NCBI GenBank assembly: GCA_013003535.1
Contig: JABDIY010000104.1
Coordinates: 1 to 63,401, forward strand
Source: Acidimicrobiales bacterium
GTDB lineage: Bacteria > Actinomycetota > Acidimicrobiia > Acidimicrobiales > SZUA-35
Length of the DNA stretch: 63,401 nt
Direction of reading: 5' to 3'
Part shown: in pieces, positions 1 to 8,778 of the stretch
How positions within the stretch are numbered: the first letter of the stretch is position 1
Layout of the letters: each line of letters starts with the position of its first letter
Notes under the pieces: model-generated
Told to the model about the DNA's origin: nothing
The model's database searches: none
The model's input: only the letters and a program-made list of their open reading frames with translations
Made by a program: the position numbers and the translations under genes

Positions 1-935
1 AAGACGGACCGTTCGGCCAGCAGCGCAAACGCTTCCGGGACGAAGGACCAGAACGCCATCCCCCACAGCGCAAGGGACAAGTAGAAGACAACTGCTGATT
101 GGACCTGAGAAACCGCCAGCGCACATGCTCCTATGAGCACCAGCCAGAGGCCGGGCACCCGTCGTCGCCCGGGAAAGCGGGCCGTCGGAATGCCAGACAA
201 CGCATTGATGCTGAGCGCAATAGAGGTGGCAAATGTGCTGAGTCCCAGACGATCATCGGCAATCACCCGAACGAACACGAAGACGGCCGAGCCGGCCCCG
301 GTGGACAGAAAGAGGGCGAAGAGCACCACCTTCACGATGGGCGCACCGATCGGATTGCGCTGACCGCGGGGGCGTTCGGTCTTGGAGTCCACTTTGATCG
401 GGACCAGCAGGCAAAGGGCTGTTACGCCGGCCATCAGCAGGTACATGCCCTGCAAGCCGGTGAGGCTGGAAGCCAGGCCAACGATCGGCGTTGCAGCTGC
501 GGCCGCCAGTGGACCCATCGAGGCAACCTCGCCCCGGCGCCGCCCATCGGACGCGCTCGTTGACCACGACAACCATGTGATCAGCCCCATAGGTATTCCT
601 GCCGAGAAACGGCTCGCCGCCAGAATGGTGAAGGTGGGCGCGACCGCCGAAATCAGATTGATAGCTGTGAGTGCCGCCAGTGAGACCCGGATCAGCCGAA
701 CCGAAGGATGCATCCGTCGACCGGCCAGAAGGTTGGCCAGCATGAACGCCCCCACCTGGAGGGTGCTCAACAGGGCCGCCGAACCCCGGCTGATGCCATA
801 GTCGTCGATGGCCCCGGCGATGATGAACGGGGTGCCGGAAAAGATCGTTGCAACCGCTGCTGCCGCGGCGAGGACGCCCGGAGATGACGAGGTTCGGACG
901 GCCAACAGCGACCGTGTGGGGACAGAGGTGGCCAC
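1..935 (-). CDS. MFS transporter, 3' end outside the window
   Basis: The minus strand is open from 959 to the window edge and encodes a very hydrophobic protein of at least 311 residues. Repeated membrane segments rich in Leu, Ala, Ile and Gly alternate with short basic loops, for example a GRRMHPSVR stretch between helices 2 and 3 and an R-G-Q-R-N cytoplasmic loop, the usual MFS pattern. The GTG at 935 is the first start after a TAG at 957-959; no clear ribosome site precedes it, so the start is uncertain. The C-terminal part lies beyond base 1. Substrate cannot be inferred; drug or metabolite efflux is the generic guess. It has no evident operon partner in the window. Confidence 0.8.
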   Translation of the reverse strand, partial: MATSVPTRSLLAVRTSSSPGVLAAAAAVATIFSGTPFIIAGAIDDYGISRGSAALLSTLQVGAFMLANLLAGRRMHPSVRLIRVSLAALTAINLISAVAPTFTILAASRFSAGIPMGLITWLSWSTSASDGRRRGEVASMGPLAAAAATPIVGLASSLTGLQGMYLLMAGVTALCLLVPIKVDSKTERPRGQRNPIGAPIVKVVLFALFLSTGAGSAVFVFVRVIADDRLGLSTFATSIALSINALSGIPTARFPGRRRVPGLWLVLIGACALAVSQVQSAVVFYLSLALWGMAFWSFVPEAFALLAERSV

Positions 936-1128
936 CCCGAAACGGTAGATCCGTTCCTACCCGATCAGTGCTTCCGAGCCGGATCGGCGGGTGTGACTTT
1001 CGTATCGTTTCCGGGCCCGACCACCGACCGGTCCAGCGTTCTCGGGGCGGAACCCCACCCAGCTGGTGAACCGAAACCGAGATCGGACGACACGCCACTG
1101 GCAACCACGCCTCAGCTACTTCGGTCGG

Positions 1129-1782
1129 CTAGCCATCGCAGAAATCGTTGAATCCGTTGAGTGGTGGACGGCCGGTGAGGATCCGGTAACCGGCATCGAG
1201 TTCTGCGCAGGTGTTCTGGTAAATGCGCACGATCCCCACCGGTCGATCGATCAAGCCCCACACCAGGATTTCCGCAGCTTGCTCGGCTCCGTTCTCATGC
1301 CACGGCGCAGCATCATAGTTCCACCACTCAGTCCACCCGCGGAGGGATTTGAAGCGGGCTTTCCGATTCGGGGCCAAGTGATGTTCCAGGTACGCATGGG
1401 CGATTTCGTGCAGAACGAGATGTTCTCTGATGTGCAAATTTGGTGTCTCGCAAAGGGTGATTTGGCTCAGATCGCCGACCCGACGATGGCCACCGAGTCT
1501 CCAGTCACATCCCTTGGCGTCCAAACCAACATAGGAGATCTCGAGCTCGGGCAATTCGAGTTCGGCCCGCTGAAAAAGACCTACTGCCCAATACACCATC
1601 TCTGCGTAGGCAGGGGGAAGCTCGCTGAGTCTCACCGCTTGCTGGTCACTCGGCTGTGGAGCATTCGATGGAGTTTCGCCAAGCCTCGGCCCCGTCACGA
1701 TGGTGAGTAGCCACACCACGAGGCCAACGCCAAGGGAACCCATGGCCAGAAAGTGCTGTCGGCTGGTTGGATGTGTTCGCAC
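1129..1782 (-). CDS. Membrane-anchored HExxH metallopeptidase-like protein
   Basis: About 217 residues. An N-terminal hydrophobic segment (residues about 13-31) would anchor or export the protein. A HEIAHAYLEHH zinc-binding motif lies near residues 125-135, followed about 40 residues later by a Glu-rich helix (AEQAAEILVWG) that could supply the third metal ligand, as in gluzincin-type peptidases. Four cysteines lie in the exported part. The frame is open to 1953 but that would overlap the ribosome site of the divergent gene at 1930; GTG 1782 keeps a signal-anchor (with a weak SRQHFL export-like motif), and ATG 1743 is an alternative. The family is not recognised with certainty. It is divergent from the large regulator at 1930, so the two could share control. 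Confidence 0.6.
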   Translation of the reverse strand: MRTHPTSRQHFLAMGSLGVGLVVWLLTIVTGPRLGETPSNAPQPSDQQAVRLSELPPAYAEMVYWAVGLFQRAELELPELEISYVGLDAKGCDWRLGGHRRVGDLSQITLCETPNLHIREHLVLHEIAHAYLEHHLAPNRKARFKSLRGWTEWWNYDAAPWHENGAEQAAEILVWGLIDRPVGIVRIYQNTCAELDAGYRILTGRPPLNGFNDFCDG

Positions 1783-1929
1783 AAACCGAAACTCGGGGAC
1801 TGAACTTCCTCGGCGCTCAAGCCGGGCTGAACAGGGACTTAAGGAACTTAAGGCAGCCTTAAGTGACCGGGTTAAAGCTTGTGCATCAGACTGCGCTTGT
1901 GGTCTTCTATTCAAAGAGGAGGCACCTCG

Positions 1930-4900
1930 ATGGATTTCGGAGTCCTTGGTCAACTGCTCGTCAGCGACGGCGATCGGGAGGTGGAGATCACCTCAGGGAA
2001 ACAGCGATTGCTGCTGGCGAATCTGCTCGCACACGGGGGCGAAGTGACCTCAACCGATCTCCTTATCGAGAACATTTGGAGCGAGACTGCCAACACCCGA
2101 CACGAGCGTGCTTTATGGGTTCACATGTCAAATCTTCGATCAACGCTCCAGCCTGACCGACCATCTCGTACAGAGGGCACGGTCATCCGTACCCGCCCAC
2201 CCGGTTATGTCATCGACACCGACGAGCACGAGATCGACGCCAACCATTTCGAACAGCTCGTAACTCATGGGAGATCGCTCATGGGGACAGATCCGGAGGC
2301 GGCGTCTGCAACGCTCCGCCGAGCTTTAGGACTTTGGCGAGGTAAGGCGTTTGAAGAATTCTGCTACGAGCCTTGTGTGGAGGCAGAAATCACTCGTCTC
2401 GACGAACTACGACTGCAGGCAGTGGAGGTGAGACTCGAGGCGGACCTCGCCCGAGGGTTAGCTGCCGAGCTGATCTCGGAGCTCCGCACCCTGACGGCCC
2501 AGCACCCCCTTCGAGAGCGATTCACCGCACAGCTGATGCTGGCGACCCACCGCGCTGGCCGTCGAGCCGAATCACTCCGAGCCTATTCCGCGCTTCGGAA
2601 TCGGCTCATCGAAGAACTGGGAATTGAGCCATCCAGTGATCTAAAGCGCCTCGAGACATCGATCCTCATGGACGACCCGGAGTTGGCCGCGCCCGGCTCT
2701 GGAATGACAACTGCGAAAGGCGTGAGGCCGGGCCTTGCGGTACGTGGTTACGAGCTCCGAGAGGAACTCACCCGCGGTGCAATAGGGGTGACCTACCGAG
2801 GATTCCAACCGGCGTTGGGTCGGCAAGTGGCGATCACAATGCTCTGGAGCGAGATTGCGGATGATGCCGATTTCATCAGAGGCTCCAAGGACCGGTTTCG
2901 CCAACTGGCGGAGCTGCAGCATCCCCACCTCGTGCCGCTTCATGACTACTGGCGGGAACCGGGCGCCGCATTCTTGGTTTCCCCACTGCTCCAGGGCGGC
3001 CGACTATCCGAAAGGGTCCGAGTCGGCCCGAAACTTACCGATGCCGAGGCTGAACGGTTGATCTTTGAAGTTGCTGGGGCCCTTGCGATTACGCACCGCC
3101 ATGGGCTGGTGCATGGTCGGATCAACGCCGACAGCATTGCCTTCGACGAATCCGGCGCCAGCTATCTGGTCGATCTGCATGGCGAGTGCGCTGCACGGTC
3201 GTCAAGGCCAAGCGCCGACGGTGGGCCGAGTATCGATGGCGATATCGCAGCGTTCAAATCAGTGGTCAACGAGGCGGTCCGTAATCAGGCGCGACCGCTG
3301 GAGGGAGCGCAGGACTTGGCCAGTTCGAGTGGCCGGGTGAGCCTCGGCCGGATCGTCGACGAAGCGTTCGGATCGATCCGCCCAACTCAACCGGAGCTTG
3401 GGGCCACGAGTTCGACGCCAACAGCGAATCCCTACCGGGGCCTCACCGCGTTCAGTGCGGCGGACGCAGTGGTCTTTCATGGCCGGCGCTCCGTCACGCA
3501 GCGCCTCCTGGCCCGCTTGGCCATACCCGGTCGCAGCGGTCGCTTCGTAGCACTTGTCGGACCGAGCGGGAGCGGAAAGTCCAGCACCGTTGCCGCTGGC
3601 CTTCTCCCTGCCCTGGCAGCGGGCGGCGTACCTGACTCGGCCAAGTGGTTTGTGGCGACGATGACACCGGGGACTCGACCCTTCGAATCGCTCGAAGCGA
3701 GCCTTCTGTCCATAGCCGTCGATCCACCCGCCGACCTCCTGGAACGGCTACTGGCAGACGACCAGGGCTTGATGCGTACCCTCCATCAGATCCTGCCCGG
3801 TGATCAGTGTGAGCTCCTCCTCGTAATCGACCAGTTCGAAGAGCTGTTCACGGGCGGTGACCCCGAGGCGACGTCATCTTTTCTCGACAGTATTGCCGCA
3901 GCGATCACTGCGCCCCGCTCGCGCCTTCGCGTCGTGGCGACGCTGCGTGCCGACTTCTACGATGCACCTCTTCAACACCTTGCGCTTGGTGAACTCCTTC
4001 GTGATTGCACCGAGGTATTGCCGCCGATGTCAGCCTCCGAACTCCAAGAAGCAATTGTTGAACCAGTCAAGCCGATGGGAATCCGATACGAGTCGGTTCT
4101 CGTGACCGAGATCGTCAGTACCGTGGTGGGGAGTCCTGGTGCACTCCCCCTTCTCCAGCATGCGCTGACTGAGCTATTCGAAGCTCGCCATAACCACATT
4201 ATTGATACGGCGAGCTATTACGACATCGGAGGAGTGTTTGGGGCACTCGCAACCCGGGCGGAGAAACTCTACGCAAAGGGCGACGAGACCGAAAGGGAGG
4301 CCACCCGCCAGGTCTTCTTACGGCTCGTTACGTTCGGGGATGGCGTGGACGACACTCGCAGAAGAATCCGAATGTCCGAACTAATGGAGCTGGCCGTCCC
4401 GAACCACACGGTTTCCGAAGTTGTCCAGAGGTTCTCGGCCCACCGCCTTCTCATTCACGACCTCGACGCTGCGACGCGTGAGCCGACTGTTGAAATCGCC
4501 CACGAGGCACTTCTCACGGCGTGGACTCGCTTGACCGAGTGGATTGACGACGCCCGCGAGACCGTTCGCCATCAGCGCCATCTCCGCGCAGCAATGGTCG
4601 AGTGGGTTGGTGCAAATCGGTCTCCGGATCACCTTCTCTCGGGAGGGAGACTGGAGCGAATAGCAGCAGCCTTGACCGATCCAGCTAGCTCGAGCTCGAC
4701 CGAGCGGGAGTTCCTCGACGCCAGCCTTGCACAGGAAGCGCTCGCTCGGCAGGAAGCAGCCAATGTTGCAAGCAAGCTCGTTGAAGCACAAATCCGCGCA
4801 AGGCGCCGGCTCAGGCTCGCTGTGATCTCCGCCTCGGTGGTGCTGCTCGTCGGCGTTCTCGGGATTGCGGCCGTGCTGCAAACTCGGGCCGCGAGGGACT

Positions 4901-6612
4901 CAGAGAATCGACTCGCATCCACCCTCGCGGCCCAAAGGCTAGTAGCGGCGTCACTCTTGGAGATCGAGCGGGACACACCCCTGGCTCTGCAGCTGGCAAT
5001 AGAAGCTGCCTACCAGACCGCCCCGTACGGCCACGTGACGCCAGAAGCCGTAGATGCCCTGCACTGGGCCATCCAGGAGTCTCATCTCACCTATCCGGCC
5101 CACGAGAACACACCGGTCGCCATCCGTTCGGGACCAGCCGGACCGGCAGGTGTTTTCGCGCTTCCACTGGACGAGATCGTTCAGCTGGCGCAGTCCGCGC
5201 CGGGGGCACCATTGTCCATGGAACAATGCGATAGGTACTTCAGCGACCGATCCTGTCCCGATCGACCCCGCCGCTTCCCCGCAGGCCTAGAGATTCTCGG
5301 TGGCGATACGGCATATGGGGTTGTGAAGCCGGGGCCCGGTGCGCTCGACGGCAGCCGGGTGGAGATCTTCGGGCCGATCTTCGGCGATCAGGGCTTGGTA
5401 GCCGAGATCGACAACTTCACCGAGCGAACCGGTATTCAGGTCACGATGCCGTTCATTTCACCTGAGCCCGAACTGAGCCGTCGGCGCAACCAGAATGAAA
5501 GCCTGCCCGACCTGAACTGGTGGCCACAACCGGCGGCATTGGTAGAGCAGGATCACGACACTCTGATCGACCTCTCGGCGTACCTCGACATCGAAACGGT
5601 TACTTCAGATTTTGGGTCATCGATCCTTTCGCTGGGAACGGTCGGATCCGACGGTTCATGGCCAAGCAAAGAAGGACGGCTCTTCGGGTTACCTCTCAGA
5701 ATCGACATCAAAGGCCTTGTTTTCTATCCTAGAGCCAAGTTCGAAGCTGCGGGCTATTCAGTCCCGACGTCATGGGATGAACTGATCGCTCTTTCAGATC
5801 AGATGGTTGCCGACGGGCTCACCCCCTGGTGTTTCAGTTTCGAGACAGGTGATCTGTTCACCGGTTGGCCGGGAACCGATCTTCTCGAAACCCTCGTCGT
5901 AAGGGAGGGAGGAGCCGAGTTCTACGACGCCTGGACTCGCCACGAGATCCCGTTCAACGATCCGATCATGCTTCGAGCGGGAAAAAAGCTGGAGAAACTG
6001 CTCCTCACACCCGGCTATGCCCGCGCGGGCTCTTCAGCCATCAGTCGCCTGAACTTCGAGGAAGAGGGACTCGGCCCCCTACTGGGAGACAATCCGTCCT
6101 GTTGGCTGTACCACCAGGCCGAGTTCCTTCTTGCCTGGCTACCCGCAGGGGCGACCGTGGGGAAAGACGTAGACACCTTTCCGTTCCCACCGAAAGACGG
6201 AGATGAGGTGGACCTCCCTGCACTCGGCGGAGGATTGTTGATGTCGGTCTACGCAGACAGACCGGAGATCCGCGAGTTCGTCAAGCACGTCGCCTCTCCG
6301 AGGTGGGGTGAGTCGTGGGCAGGCTTTGAAAGCTTTCTCTCGCCCAATGGCCGATTCGACATCTCCACCTACGGTGCCGCGTCATCGCCTGAGCTCGCCG
6401 CCTTCAGACAGAACATCGGTAGGTATGCAAAGGAGGCACTTGCCGCTGACGTGTGGCGGTTTGACGCGTCGGACCTGATGCCAGCGGCAATCGGGAGTGT
6501 CGACGGCGATCAGCCCGGAGCGTTCTACCAGGGAATGCTCGACGTTGTCGATGGCAGGCGAACGATCGAAGAGGTACTCAACGACATAGAAGCGGAGTGG
6601 CAGGAACTGTGA
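1930..6612 (+). CDS. Transmembrane SARP/BTAD - pseudokinase - STAND NTPase - solute-binding receptor
   Basis: 1,560 residues; ATG 1930 follows an AGAGGAGG ribosome site by 7 bases. Residues 1-95 look like an OmpR-type winged helix and about 95-260 like a BTAD tetratricopeptide domain, the SARP/AfsR arrangement. Residues about 273-440 have a protein-kinase fold with a glycine-loop remnant, but lack the VAIK lysine (T303), the HRD aspartate (R397) and an intact DFG (DLH, 415-417). Residues about 505-900 form a STAND-type NTPase with Walker A GPSGSGKS (544-551) and Walker B LLLVIDQFEE (Asp634). One transmembrane helix spans about 958-982. Residues about 1144-1555 resemble an ABC carbohydrate-binding protein (SBP_bac_1 type), with WPSKEGRLFGLP and SWDELIALSDQM segments typical of that fold. 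Known STAND proteins usually end in WD40 or TPR repeats, so the solute-binding end is unusual. Likely a one-protein sensor and transcription regulator; ligand unknown. Confidence 0.88.
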   Translation: MDFGVLGQLLVSDGDREVEITSGKQRLLLANLLAHGGEVTSTDLLIENIWSETANTRHERALWVHMSNLRSTLQPDRPSRTEGTVIRTRPPGYVIDTDEHEIDANHFEQLVTHGRSLMGTDPEAASATLRRALGLWRGKAFEEFCYEPCVEAEITRLDELRLQAVEVRLEADLARGLAAELISELRTLTAQHPLRERFTAQLMLATHRAGRRAESLRAYSALRNRLIEELGIEPSSDLKRLETSILMDDPELAAPGSGMTTAKGVRPGLAVRGYELREELTRGAIGVTYRGFQPALGRQVAITMLWSEIADDADFIRGSKDRFRQLAELQHPHLVPLHDYWREPGAAFLVSPLLQGGRLSERVRVGPKLTDAEAERLIFEVAGALAITHRHGLVHGRINADSIAFDESGASYLVDLHGECAARSSRPSADGGPSIDGDIAAFKSVVNEAVRNQARPLEGAQDLASSSGRVSLGRIVDEAFGSIRPTQPELGATSSTPTANPYRGLTAFSAADAVVFHGRRSVTQRLLARLAIPGRSGRFVALVGPSGSGKSSTVAAGLLPALAAGGVPDSAKWFVATMTPGTRPFESLEASLLSIAVDPPADLLERLLADDQGLMRTLHQILPGDQCELLLVIDQFEELFTGGDPEATSSFLDSIAAAITAPRSRLRVVATLRADFYDAPLQHLALGELLRDCTEVLPPMSASELQEAIVEPVKPMGIRYESVLVTEIVSTVVGSPGALPLLQHALTELFEARHNHIIDTASYYDIGGVFGALATRAEKLYAKGDETEREATRQVFLRLVTFGDGVDDTRRRIRMSELMELAVPNHTVSEVVQRFSAHRLLIHDLDAATREPTVEIAHEALLTAWTRLTEWIDDARETVRHQRHLRAAMVEWVGANRSPDHLLSGGRLERIAAALTDPASSSSTEREFLDASLAQEALARQEAANVASKLVEAQIRARRRLRLAVISASVVLLVGVLGIAAVLQTRAARDSENRLASTLAAQRLVAASLLEIERDTPLALQLAIEAAYQTAPYGHVTPEAVDALHWAIQESHLTYPAHENTPVAIRSGPAGPAGVFALPLDEIVQLAQSAPGAPLSMEQCDRYFSDRSCPDRPRRFPAGLEILGGDTAYGVVKPGPGALDGSRVEIFGPIFGDQGLVAEIDNFTERTGIQVTMPFISPEPELSRRRNQNESLPDLNWWPQPAALVEQDHDTLIDLSAYLDIETVTSDFGSSILSLGTVGSDGSWPSKEGRLFGLPLRIDIKGLVFYPRAKFEAAGYSVPTSWDELIALSDQMVADGLTPWCFSFETGDLFTGWPGTDLLETLVVREGGAEFYDAWTRHEIPFNDPIMLRAGKKLEKLLLTPGYARAGSSAISRLNFEEEGLGPLLGDNPSCWLYHQAEFLLAWLPAGATVGKDVDTFPFPPKDGDEVDLPALGGGLLMSVYADRPEIREFVKHVASPRWGESWAGFESFLSPNGRFDISTYGAASSPELAAFRQNIGRYAKEALAADVWRFDASDLMPAAIGSVDGDQPGAFYQGMLDVVDGRRTIEEVLNDIEAEWQEL

Positions 6613-6671
6613 CGAATTCGAACAGCGTTTCGCTGTATCAGCTCGACACCGTTCAGCAACGGGAAAGCAGA

Positions 6672-6705
6672 AGTGATCAGCTAGGACAGTCGCCACCTGA
6701 TCACT
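6672..6705. terminator. Candidate bidirectional terminator hairpin
   Basis: AGTGATCAG at 6672-6680 and its exact reverse complement CTGATCACT at 6697-6705 form a 9-bp stem with a 16-base loop. It lies between the convergent ends of the large regulator (6612) and the ABC permease (6722). There is no long T run on either side, so Rho-independent termination is possible but not certain. Confidence 0.45.
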
Positions 6706-6721
6706 CAGGATCAGCCCGGGG

Positions 6722-7657
6722 TTAGCGTTCGTCGCGGATGTAGGGGACGCCGAGAGCGGCAGGAGCACCGATTCGGCGGCGCAAATCTCGAGTTCCCCAC
6801 ACCACCAGCACCAGCACCGTGAGCGCATAGGGCAACATCGCCAAGAACTCGGCCGGGATCTCCACGCCCTCACCCTGAAGCCAGAAGTTGGCCCGGCGCG
6901 CGAAGCCGAACAAGAATGCGCCCAACAGCACCCGCAAAGGTTTCCAGCTGGCGAATACCACCAGCGCCAAGGCGATCCAGCCGATTCCGGCGGTGGTTCC
7001 GTCCTGGCTCCACGCGGGCACCTGACCCAGCACCAGGTAGGCGCCACCCATGCCGGCGAAGGTTCCGCCCAGCATCACGTGCACATACCGGACCGCTCCC
7101 ACGGCCACTCCCATGGTGTCGGCCGTGCCAGGCGATTCGCCCACTGCCCGCAACGCCAAACCGGCCCGGGTGCGGTTGAGGTAGAACGCGATGATCAGGG
7201 CGAACACCACGGTGGCGTAGAACATGGGGTCCTGGTTGAACAGCAGCGGACCGAGCAGTGGAATGTCGGCAAGGGGGCCCCATGCGGTGGGTTTGAAATC
7301 GGTGGCCAGCGGCAGGCCTTCGATCGACTTGCCGATGAACGTGCTGAGCCCGGTTCCGAAGATCGTCAGGGCGAGTCCAGAAACGATCTGGTTGGCTCGA
7401 AGCGTCACCGACAAGAACGCATGAATCGAGGCAAATAGGGTGCCCCCCAGCGCTCCGGCGAACAGTGCCAGCCACAGCGACCCCGTGGCATCACCGATCT
7501 GAAATGCCGTCACCGCCCCCACGAGCATCATGCCCTCCACGCCCAGGTTGAGAACGCCGGCCTTCTCGCTCAGGAGCTCTCCCAACGCGGCGAGGGCTAT
7601 GGGTACTGCCGCGGCTACCGATGCGGCCAGTGTCAGTACGAATGCGGTGTCGTTCAT
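6722..7657 (-). CDS. ABC transporter permease 2, nucleoside/BMP type
   Basis: 311 residues with about eight membrane helices. The segment LSEKAGVLNLGVEGMMLVGA near the N terminus and the GGTFAGMGGAYL stretch are typical of the second permease in BMP-dependent importers (NupC/YufQ type in the BPD_transp_2 family). It belongs in the cytoplasmic membrane, where it pairs with the product of the adjacent gene. ATG 7657 overlaps the upstream gene's stop by four bases (ATGA), indicating translational coupling. It is the last gene of a four-gene operon running 11529 to 6722. The frame is open further upstream, but that portion is the neighbour read out of frame. Confidence 0.93.
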   Translation of the reverse strand: MNDTAFVLTLAASVAAAVPIALAALGELLSEKAGVLNLGVEGMMLVGAVTAFQIGDATGSLWLALFAGALGGTLFASIHAFLSVTLRANQIVSGLALTIFGTGLSTFIGKSIEGLPLATDFKPTAWGPLADIPLLGPLLFNQDPMFYATVVFALIIAFYLNRTRAGLALRAVGESPGTADTMGVAVGAVRYVHVMLGGTFAGMGGAYLVLGQVPAWSQDGTTAGIGWIALALVVFASWKPLRVLLGAFLFGFARRANFWLQGEGVEIPAEFLAMLPYALTVLVLVVWGTRDLRRRIGAPAALGVPYIRDER

Positions 7658-8778
7658 GCGGTTGCCTCGGCGATCGCATCGGCAGTCGTTACCCGGCGGG
7701 TCAGCCTCAGCCGGTTGTTGCCGAACACTTCGCCGCCGATCGCAAAGAGCAAGATCGCACCCTGCAACATCAGCGAAACCTCCACCGGAACCCGCTCCCC
7801 CGGCAGGCTCTGCAGCGCCAATCCGGCATTGCGGATGCCGCCGAGGAACGTGGCGACGAAGATGATGGCAAACGGGTTGTAGCGGGCCAAGGCCGCCACC
7901 ACGATTCCGGTGAATCCGATTCCCAGTTCCAGCCCGTTCGGATCCAGGGCAAACGCCCGACCGGCGACCTCGGTGGCGCCGGCCAGCCCACCTAGTGCAC
8001 CGGAGATCAGCAGTGCGATGATGACGGTTCGCCGCACGGGGATGCCGGCATAGGCCGCCGCATTTGGTGACGAACCCACCACGTTCATGTCGAAACCGAG
8101 TGAGGTGAACCGGATGAGCGCCCAAATTCCAATGGCGATCCCGATGGCCACGATCAACCCCCAATGGAGGCGGGTGTTCCCGAATGCCTCGAACCGTGCC
8201 TCCGGGGGGATCTTGCGGCCCTGGGGGAAGTTGGCCACTTCAGTGTCACGCCAGGCCGAGTTTGAACCGAAAATGAGATACTTCATCAGAAAGAGGCCAA
8301 TGAAGGTGAACATCAGCGTGGTGATGATTTCGCTTGTCCCCAGGTAGGCCTTGGCCAGTGCGGGCGGCAGCGCCCAAAGCGCTCCACCGATAGCGCCAGC
8401 GATCAGAACCACCGTGACGCCCAGGATCGTTGGCAGCCCTTCGCTGATCGTCAAACCCGCCCACGAACCAAAAATGGCGCCCAGGTAGAGCTGACCCTCG
8501 GCCCCGATGTTGAACAAGTTCATCCGGAACACGATGGCTGCGGCCAGCCCGGTGAGGATCAGCGGGGTCGCCAGAGTAAGGGTGTCGGTGATGCCGAACT
8601 TCGACGTGAAGCTGGCATCGAACAACGCCCGGTATACCGTGATCGGGTTGAAGCCTTCGATCGCCAGGAACGCGCCCCCCACGATCAGCGCAGCGAGCAC
8701 GGAGAGAAACGGCGTGAGGGCATTGCGCCACCACGGGAAGTCCATGCGCCGCTCGAGTCTCACGTTGAACGGGAGCAT
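7654..8778 (-). CDS. ABC transporter permease 1, nucleoside/BMP type
   Basis: 374 residues. A short basic cytoplasmic start is followed by a first membrane helix and the segment FRMNLFNIGAEGQLYLGA, which is diagnostic for the larger permease of BMP-family importers (YufP/NupB type). About eight to ten helices follow, and EFAGRAFALDP-like loops are replaced here by TEVAGRAFALDPNGLELG. ATG 8778 overlaps the stop of the ATPase gene (ATGA) and its own stop overlaps the start of the next permease, so all three membrane components are translationally coupled. Substrate by family: nucleosides or related compounds. Confidence 0.93.
   Translation of the reverse strand: MLPFNVRLERRMDFPWWRNALTPFLSVLAALIVGGAFLAIEGFNPITVYRALFDASFTSKFGITDTLTLATPLILTGLAAAIVFRMNLFNIGAEGQLYLGAIFGSWAGLTISEGLPTILGVTVVLIAGAIGGALWALPPALAKAYLGTSEIITTLMFTFIGLFLMKYLIFGSNSAWRDTEVANFPQGRKIPPEARFEAFGNTRLHWGLIVAIGIAIGIWALIRFTSLGFDMNVVGSSPNAAAYAGIPVRRTVIIALLISGALGGLAGATEVAGRAFALDPNGLELGIGFTGIVVAALARYNPFAIIFVATFLGGIRNAGLALQSLPGERVPVEVSLMLQGAILLFAIGGEVFGNNRLRLTRRVTTADAIAEATA

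Noticed and set aside
253-1104. Long open frame on the minus strand, 283 codons
   Set aside because: Its composition is Arg/Gly/Pro/Ser-rich without helices. The frame beginning at 935 in another phase gives a membrane transporter, so this one is a shadow.
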